Source: Ignatzschineria rhizosphaerae
GTDB taxonomy: Bacteria; Pseudomonadota; Gammaproteobacteria; Cardiobacteriales; Wohlfahrtiimonadaceae
Length of the DNA stretch: 64,000 nucleotides
Direction of reading: 5' to 3'
Assembly (NCBI RefSeq): GCF_022655595.1
Contig: NZ_CP093379.1
Location: 1,794,501 to 1,858,500, forward strand
The notes below the pieces were generated by a model. The model was not told the origin of the DNA. It saw nothing but the letters and a program-made list of their open reading frames with translations, and did not search any database. The translations under genes and the position numbers were made by a program. Positions 58,799 to 64,000 of this stretch are shown here, piece after piece (positions within the stretch are counted from its first letter, which is position 1; the number at the start of each line of letters is the position of its first letter).

Positions 58799-58927
58799 AA
58801 ACGACGATTACCTCTTTACTGATATTTCATCAACATAATTTATAATATTTTTAACACGAAAATTGACTCAAAAAAGTCACTCCAGAGAAATGACAAGATC
58901 TCTTACTTTTTCAATCCATTAATTTAT

Positions 58928-58990
58928 CTGAAATAAGTTCTTTTAGTAAGTTTATTTCAGCCATTTTGTAAAATGCAGATAGAACTATCT
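58928..58990 (+). repeat. Dispersed-repeat fragment E with nested hairpins
   Basis: The gap 58799-59169 contains CTGAAATAA/TTATTTCAG (58928-58959). Then come CATTTT/AAAATG, and AGATAG/CTATCT in a stretch that matches the plus-strand end of copy B (AAAATGC-CAGATAGAAC). It is upstream of uraA, before its predicted promoter. Only about 25 bp are clearly related to the repeat family. Confidence 0.4.
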
Positions 58991-59092
58991 CAAAAAACGA
59001 TCAACTTAACAACTTTTAATGATGCATCTTTTTAAAATTTGTGCAAACCCTACAAGATATAGCGGAAAAGTTTCTCCAAAATAAGAGATCTT

Positions 59093-59121
59093 CTAACATC
59101 AAAATAAGAACCTGTTATAAT
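59093..59121 (+). promoter_or_regulatory. Probable uraA promoter
   Basis: A perfect TATAAT (59116-59121) has CTAACA 17 bp upstream. Initiation near 59128 would give a leader of about 42 bases before the ATG at 59170. The position argues against the longer GTG-initiated frame from 59041. Confidence 0.5.
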
Positions 59122-59169
59122 TTGCGCTATAAATCTAATAGTTCCCTTCTCTTTTCTCAGGAGCGCTTT

Positions 59170-60408
59170 ATGCAAGTCTTTCATAATGCCGTCGCAGGCT
59201 TACAAATTTTATTTGTAGCTTTCGGCGCAATGGTTCTTGTCCCACTTTTAACGGGGCTAAACCCATCAATGGCACTACTTGGTGCTGGTATCGGTACAAT
59301 TCTTTTCCAAATGATTACGGGATGGAAGGTACCGATTTTTTTAGGTTCATCATTTGCCTTCATTGCCCCCATTATCTTCTCTGTCTCAACATGGGGATAT
59401 GGCGCGACATTCTTCGGACTTTTTGCCGCAGGATTTATGTATTTCATCTTTGCATTTGCCATTAAAATCAAAGGAATTGAGAGCGTCCATCGCCTTATTC
59501 CACCTGTAGTGATCGGCCCTGTGATTATCGTTATTGGATTATCAGTGGCGGCTGTTGCAACAGAAATGGCAATGGGGAAAGCAGGTGGTGAGCAAGTTGT
59601 TGATTATCAACTCTCTATTATCGTTTCTACCGTCACTTTTGCCGTTACAGTCCTTGTCACCATGTTTGGTAAACGCTTTTTACGTTTAGTACCAATCTTA
59701 ATGGGTATTGCCATTGGTTATGCCTTAGCGGCAAGCCTTGGTTTAGTCGATTTCTCTAAAGTAGCAGCTGCCCCTTGGTTTAAAGTCCCCGACTTAGTAA
59801 AACCTGAAATTAATTGGATGGCTGCACTCTTTATGCTTCCTGTAGCAATTGCGCCTGCCATTGAACATATCGGGGGAATTATGGCTATCGGTAAAGTCAC
59901 CGGTAAGGATTATGCTTCAAATCCAGGACTTCATAGAACTTTAGCTGGTGATGGATTAGGCGTTTGTGTGGCGGGCTTAATTGGTGGACCTCCTGTGACA
60001 ACCTATGGAGAAGTGACAGGAGCAGTCATGCTTACAAAAAATGATAAACCTCTCATTATGACTTACGCCGCAGGTTTTGCGATTGTGATGGCATTTTTTG
60101 GAAAATTTAATGCCTTTTTAAGCTCTATCCCACTCCCTGTCATGGGCGGTATTATGATTCTCCTCTTTGGAACAATTGCTAGCCTTGGTTTAAAAGCATT
60201 AATTGATGCCAAAGTTGATATCACCGTACCTCGCAATCTTGTGATCATCAGTGCAACGCTCATTACCGGTGTTGGTGGTTATACGATCGAAATTGGGAGC
60301 TTCCCATTTGCCGGCGTGGGTTTAGCCTCGGTACTTGCTATTATCTTAAATCTCATCCTTCCCCATCCTAAAGATGAAAAGGAAGAAGAGATAGAAGCTG
60401 ATATTTAA
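59170..60408 (+). CDS. uraA: Uracil permease (NCS2 family)
   Basis: UraA imports uracil with protons. The 412-residue protein has the 14-helix NCS2 plan, with GTILFQMITGWKVPIFLGSSFAFIAP-like helix 3, the catalytic helix 8 acid in VAIAPAIEHIGGI and GDGLGVCVAGLIGGPPVTTYGEVTGAV (helix 10 region). I chose the ATG at 59170 because AGGAG lies at good spacing and a promoter lies just upstream. The frame opens at 59041 with an unrelated, non-hydrophobic stretch. A terminator follows; no pyrimidine genes are adjacent. Confidence 0.93.
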   Translation: MQVFHNAVAGLQILFVAFGAMVLVPLLTGLNPSMALLGAGIGTILFQMITGWKVPIFLGSSFAFIAPIIFSVSTWGYGATFFGLFAAGFMYFIFAFAIKIKGIESVHRLIPPVVIGPVIIVIGLSVAAVATEMAMGKAGGEQVVDYQLSIIVSTVTFAVTVLVTMFGKRFLRLVPILMGIAIGYALAASLGLVDFSKVAAAPWFKVPDLVKPEINWMAALFMLPVAIAPAIEHIGGIMAIGKVTGKDYASNPGLHRTLAGDGLGVCVAGLIGGPPVTTYGEVTGAVMLTKNDKPLIMTYAAGFAIVMAFFGKFNAFLSSIPLPVMGGIMILLFGTIASLGLKALIDAKVDITVPRNLVIISATLITGVGGYTIEIGSFPFAGVGLASVLAIILNLILPHPKDEKEEEIEADI

Positions 60409-60488
60409 AATATAGTGAATAAATTTTGTCTTATAGGCACCTTTAAAGCTTATTACAGACAAAAATAAAAAACTGGACTATTTTTTTG

Positions 60489-60515
60489 AAAGCCCTCAAA
60501 TATGAGGGCTTTTTC
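60489..60515 (+). terminator. Terminator after uraA
   Basis: AAAGCCCTCA pairs perfectly with TGAGGGCTTT around a four-base loop and is followed by T. Confidence 0.92.
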
Positions 60516-60629
60516 CTGTAAACTACCTATTGAATCTCATTATCCCTAAAGCAGAAAATGGATGAGAAATCACTAAAATTTGTTTCTCATCACCACCAAT
60601 AAAAACAATTATAAAACTACCTAAAAACT

Positions 60630-61811
60630 ATGAATAATCTTAATACCCTTCATTTAGAAGATCTTCCTCAAGATGAAACGCTGCTACAACAAATCACCCA
60701 AAAGCAGGTCCTCTACTTTCAAGAGCATCTTTTAGAGTGGTTTGAGCGTGAAGGACGGCATGATCTACCTTGGAAACCCCAAGCGCAATTTAGTGAAAAA
60801 ATTAATCTCTACCGAATTTGGATATCAGAGATTATGTTGCAACAAACACAAGTTGTGACGGTTTTGCCTTACTTTGAACGATTCATGGCGGCATTTCCTA
60901 CACCAGAAGATTTAGCAAAAGCTTCGGAAGAAGAGGTTTTAAAACTGTGGCAAGGCTTAGGCTATTATTCTCGTGCAAGAAATCTTCATGCCGCAAGCAA
61001 GCAACTTGTCTTAGAGTTTAATGGCATTATTCCTCCTGATTTTGAAGCTATTCGTCGCCTTAAGGGAATTGGAGATACCACCGCTAATGCAATTTTAGCA
61101 CAAGGATTTAACCTACCATTTGCTATTTTAGATGGAAATGTTAGACGTGTTTTAACGCGTATTACTGGCATGATGGCGCCTAGAAAAGAGCTTGATAAAA
61201 GATTAAAACCCTTTAGTGAGACTTTTCTTTGCCGGCAAAACCCTGCAGATTATACCCAAGCCATTATGGATTTTGGGGCAACACTTTGCAAACTTAAGCC
61301 CCTTTGTGAACGCTGCTTTTTACAACAGTATTGCTCAGCATTCATTCATGAAAAAGTGGCTGAAATCCCTGCAAAACCTATTAAAAAAAAGAACCCTACA
61401 GAATCAGTTGCGCTTATTCTCTACTGGACTGAGACCAATCAGATCTTATTAGAAAAGCGTCCCACAAAAGGCATTTGGGGCAATCTCTACTCCCTTCCTG
61501 AATTACTTTTACAAGGAAAAGATCAAAAAAGTACTTCAAGCGCGATTATTCATGAAAAAACATTAAATGATTTCCCTCATAAAAAACAACTAGCTAACAT
61601 CCGACATCAATTTACACATTATACGTTAGAAGCATCCCTCTTTAAGATTCCTGTCTCAGATGAGTATCTTAAAGCGCTTATCTCTTCTCAAAATCTTAAG
61701 AATTACCGTATGGTGACAGTAAATGACGCGCTTTTACTACCAAAACCTCAGCCTATCGCTGAATTATTAAACCAAATCGCAACAAACTCATTAGCTCAAA
61801 CACTTTGGTAA
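60630..61811 (+). CDS. mutY: Adenine DNA glycosylase MutY
   Basis: MutY removes adenine mispaired with 8-oxoguanine. It has catalytic Glu67 in SEIMLQQTQV, the helix-hairpin-helix LKGIGDTTANAI, catalytic Asp168 in FAILDGNVRRVL, the iron-sulfur cluster cysteines 220, 226, 229 and 235, and a C-terminal NUDIX-like domain (about 250-385) that recognises 8-oxoG. The first cysteine spacing is C-x5-C instead of the usual C-x6-C. An N-terminal extension of about 25 residues precedes the usual start. Length 393. Confidence 0.95.
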   Translation: MNNLNTLHLEDLPQDETLLQQITQKQVLYFQEHLLEWFEREGRHDLPWKPQAQFSEKINLYRIWISEIMLQQTQVVTVLPYFERFMAAFPTPEDLAKASEEEVLKLWQGLGYYSRARNLHAASKQLVLEFNGIIPPDFEAIRRLKGIGDTTANAILAQGFNLPFAILDGNVRRVLTRITGMMAPRKELDKRLKPFSETFLCRQNPADYTQAIMDFGATLCKLKPLCERCFLQQYCSAFIHEKVAEIPAKPIKKKNPTESVALILYWTETNQILLEKRPTKGIWGNLYSLPELLLQGKDQKSTSSAIIHEKTLNDFPHKKQLANIRHQFTHYTLEASLFKIPVSDEYLKALISSQNLKNYRMVTVNDALLLPKPQPIAELLNQIATNSLAQTLW

Positions 61812-61899
61812 AATAGATAGAGATAATCACATCACTTCGTTATCTTCTATAAAGCCCCCCATTTATTCTAAGGATTATCACTATCCTTCTTTTGCTGAT

Positions 61900-61927
61900 T
61901 TATCACTTTTAAAATCTATAGTATACT
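61900..61927 (+). promoter_or_regulatory. Possible promoter upstream of the TPR gene
   Basis: TATACT (61922-61927) has TTATCA 16 bp upstream, about 60 bp before the ATG at 61989. The -35 match is weak. Confidence 0.3.
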
Positions 61928-61988
61928 GAGTACTGTTTTGAGATCTTCTACCTTTCGAGAAAATACCCCATAAGCCCTGAGAATTTTA

Positions 61989-63857
61989 ATGAATAGATTG
62001 ATATTACAAAGATTCATGCGATCTTTATATTTCGCTCGCTACTACTTCTTGGTAGTATTCTTTATTATTATCTCTTTAATTATCACAACCATTGCAAAAG
62101 CGATCCAAACAAAAGAGGAGAATAATACACACATTCTCTCTAGCGTTATTAGCTCTTATAAAAAATTACAATCTCCATCAAAAGCATCTCCTATTATTTT
62201 AGAGTCTGTCTCTGAAACAGAAGAATTACCTCACCTATTATCAAAGGCACAAGCGTCTGATACACCAGAAAAAACGCAAATCACATCAAAAAGTGCAACC
62301 TCTTTTATATTAAGTGCCTCTTTCAAAGCCATCGAAACACAAACAGCACTGTCTCAAACAACAGAAAAACCGCACAATCCTGAAGAGATTACGGAAGCAC
62401 TACACAATGATATTTCAGCCATTATTGCGCAAAAAAGTGAGCCATCTTCAACTTTAGAGTTGCTTATTCCTGATACCGTTCTTAATAATTATCTCCTCTT
62501 TACACTATTTCCACATCGTAAATCGGAAATTATTAAAGAGCCTATTGCGCACCCTTATAAAGAACATGGTCCTGTTGATGATATCTCTGTCATTAAACTT
62601 GCCAATAAGATTGATGCATCATTGAGTTTTTCAGAAGATTCAATGCTCGATGAATATGAAAATGCAGAAGCCTTTTTTGATGAAAATCACGCATATTATG
62701 AAGGGTTTGATGACTATGATGATGAATTCCTTACGCTACTAGAACAGCAAAAGGCTATCGATAAAGAAGACTCACAAACCTATCCATACCTACAAAGCCC
62801 GCTCGAAATTTTAGAAGCTGAATCGATCTTTGAAAATTTTGAAGAGCAGCCCATCGCCAATCAAATAGAACAGCTTTTAACAACGGGAGATTATTTCCTT
62901 TTAGCCAATAACCCGATTAAAGCGCGTCAATATTATGTTCGTGCAGTAAAAACAGGGGCTATTGATAAAAGCTCGCCATTTTATGCAAAGGCTTTAGTCA
63001 AACTTGCAGATATGGAAGATAACGCCTACTTAGCTCGCTTTCAATACACCAATGCACTTGATATCTACGAAGCTAATGAAGGCTTTGATATGGAAGTTGC
63101 CGATATTTTAGTGAAACTTGTCTGGACCTTTGATATGGCATCAGAGCGTATCGTGATTTATGAACTCCTTACAAAAGCAAAGCAGATTCATGAAGATCAT
63201 AGCTACACGCCGCAATATACAGAAGTCTTGCGAAATTTAGCGATCTATTACGAAACAGTTAATGACTATGAGCGCGCAGATGCCAATTATAAAGCCGCTT
63301 TAGCCTTAGACTTACAATATCTCACCACATCAGATATTAGAACAATTTTAGCACTAGAAAATTACGCCGCGTTTTACCTTAAATTCAATGAATTTGAAAA
63401 AGCGGAAGAGATCCTCCTCTTTAAACTAGAGGCGCATAATGAGCTCTCTCCACCAGATTACTATAATCTAGGGCGGACACAATCAATGCTGGGCTGGACT
63501 TATCTGCAGATGAATGAGCTTGATAACTCCCTCCATCAATACAATAGCGCGTTAGGTAATATTAATTACAGTATTACAAAAAATAGATTTATGCCGCATT
63601 ATTACTCTTTACCGGCAATTTTTGATCTCATCTATTTCTTTATTTATACTAAAGAACCCGCACTCGCAGTGCCCTATTTTGATGTAGCAGTTGCGCTTTT
63701 AGAAAGCGAAAATGAGGAAGAGACAATCCAATACCTTCAAGAAACAAGTTTTGAAGAGATCGATCCTGAAAGAATTGTCAACTATCCTTGGGCAGCTCAA
63801 GCGCAGATTAAGGGGCTGATCTCCATTATTGAATATATTCAATCAACCAAAAATTAA
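61989..63857 (+). CDS. Membrane-anchored TPR-repeat protein, unknown
   Basis: This 622-residue protein has a single N-terminal membrane helix (about 17-36) after a basic segment. A low-complexity Ser/Thr/Lys/Glu linker follows (about 40-150). Next is a strongly acidic patch rich in Asp, Glu and Tyr (about 218-250), and then helical tetratricopeptide-like pairs to the end (about 290-600). Recognisable repeats are YFLLANNPIKARQYYVRAV and YYETVNDYERADANYKAAL, the latter with DYERADANYKAAL consensus positions. It probably scaffolds protein contacts in the periplasm or at the inner membrane. I recognise no named family. It is followed 40 bp later by a phosphoesterase gene. Confidence 0.75.
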   Translation: MNRLILQRFMRSLYFARYYFLVVFFIIISLIITTIAKAIQTKEENNTHILSSVISSYKKLQSPSKASPIILESVSETEELPHLLSKAQASDTPEKTQITSKSATSFILSASFKAIETQTALSQTTEKPHNPEEITEALHNDISAIIAQKSEPSSTLELLIPDTVLNNYLLFTLFPHRKSEIIKEPIAHPYKEHGPVDDISVIKLANKIDASLSFSEDSMLDEYENAEAFFDENHAYYEGFDDYDDEFLTLLEQQKAIDKEDSQTYPYLQSPLEILEAESIFENFEEQPIANQIEQLLTTGDYFLLANNPIKARQYYVRAVKTGAIDKSSPFYAKALVKLADMEDNAYLARFQYTNALDIYEANEGFDMEVADILVKLVWTFDMASERIVIYELLTKAKQIHEDHSYTPQYTEVLRNLAIYYETVNDYERADANYKAALALDLQYLTTSDIRTILALENYAAFYLKFNEFEKAEEILLFKLEAHNELSPPDYYNLGRTQSMLGWTYLQMNELDNSLHQYNSALGNINYSITKNRFMPHYYSLPAIFDLIYFFIYTKEPALAVPYFDVAVALLESENEEETIQYLQETSFEEIDPERIVNYPWAAQAQIKGLISIIEYIQSTKN

Positions 63858-63897
63858 TCGCCGCGATTTATAACCCTACTCGAATCAAAGGTTTTAT

Positions 63898-64000
63898 ATG
63901 GCTATCTATGTCATGAGCGATATTCATGGATGTTATGATGAATTTAAAGCGCTCTTAAAAAAAATCAATTTCAAGCACTCACAAGACCAACTCTATCTTG
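63898..64000 (+). CDS. Metallophosphoesterase, N-terminal fragment
   Basis: The ATG has AAAGG upstream and begins a frame open to the right edge (34 residues). MSDIHGCYDEF is the first metal-binding motif (DxHGxxDE) of PP1-like phosphatases and symmetrical diadenosine tetraphosphatase. The fragment is too short to choose between PrpA/PphA-type serine/threonine phosphatase and ApaH. The wording SDIHG rather than GDVHG slightly favours the former. Confidence 0.8.
   Translation, partial: MAIYVMSDIHGCYDEFKALLKKINFKHSQDQLYL

Noticed and set aside
59041-59169. A 43-residue N-terminal extension of UraA from a GTG at 59041
   Set aside because: A promoter-like TATAAT at 59116 and an AGGAG site before the ATG at 59170 lie inside it, and the extension is not homologous to NCS2 carriers.

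Overview
The window is a low-GC, gene-dense stretch of a gammaproteobacterial chromosome. Three conserved blocks place it in that class: thrS-infC-rpmI-rplT-pheS-pheT-ihfA; pyrH-frr-uppS-cdsA-dxr-rseP-bamA-skp-lpxD-fabZ-lpxA...lpxB-rnhB; and lepA-lepB-rnc-era. The AT-rich composition and small gene set fit a member of or near the Cardiobacteriales (Ignatzschineria or Wohlfahrtiimonas type). That placement is an inference and is not proven here.

Layout. 1-2.1 kb: the end of an M24 aminopeptidase and two small unknown membrane proteins. 2.2-5.9 kb: kdsA, rarD, murJ. 6.0-13.2 kb, minus strand: the translation operon from thrS to ihfA. Its infC starts at AUU, and two hairpins lie in front of pheS. 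13.5-19.4 kb, plus strand: cytochrome c4, dsbA, the lgt-thyA-rnhA-dnaQ cluster and rimO. 19.5-26 kb: a ClsC-type phospholipase D, an NfsB-type nitroreductase, a PotGHI polyamine importer without its binding protein, and a small membrane protein. 26.2-41.6 kb, minus strand: recO, mlaD, rnhB, lpxB, a VOC protein, then the full envelope block from lpxA back to pyrH. This block makes lipid A (LpxA, LpxD, LpxB), isoprenoids and undecaprenyl phosphate (Dxr, UppS) and phospholipid (CdsA), and assembles the outer membrane (BamA, Skp, RseP). 41.7-45.2 kb: ubiK, trmJ, cysE, a possible broken ORF, pagL and a DedA protein. 45.7-48.6 kb: an M16C metallopeptidase. 49.3-53.5 kb: lepA-lepB-rnc-era. 53.7-64 kb: an EamA transporter, pabB-pabC, two lipoproteins, purU, uraA, mutY, a membrane-anchored TPR protein and the start of a metallophosphoesterase.

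Most genes are orthodox housekeeping genes. I found no CRISPR array, prophage, insertion sequence, tRNA, rRNA or toxin-antitoxin system. The least explained signals are non-coding. One is a dispersed repeat of about 139 bp (full copies at 26.05 and 45.25 kb, shorter relatives near 30.05 and 58.95 kb), whose copies differ mostly by transitions. The other is an over-represented octamer, ATTGCCGG, found about 15 times on both strands. Protein-level oddities include a threonyl-tRNA synthetase lacking the second histidine of its editing motif, an insertion with two cysteines in the first POTRA domain of BamA, a lipid A cluster split between lpxA and lpxB, and an mlaD gene standing alone.
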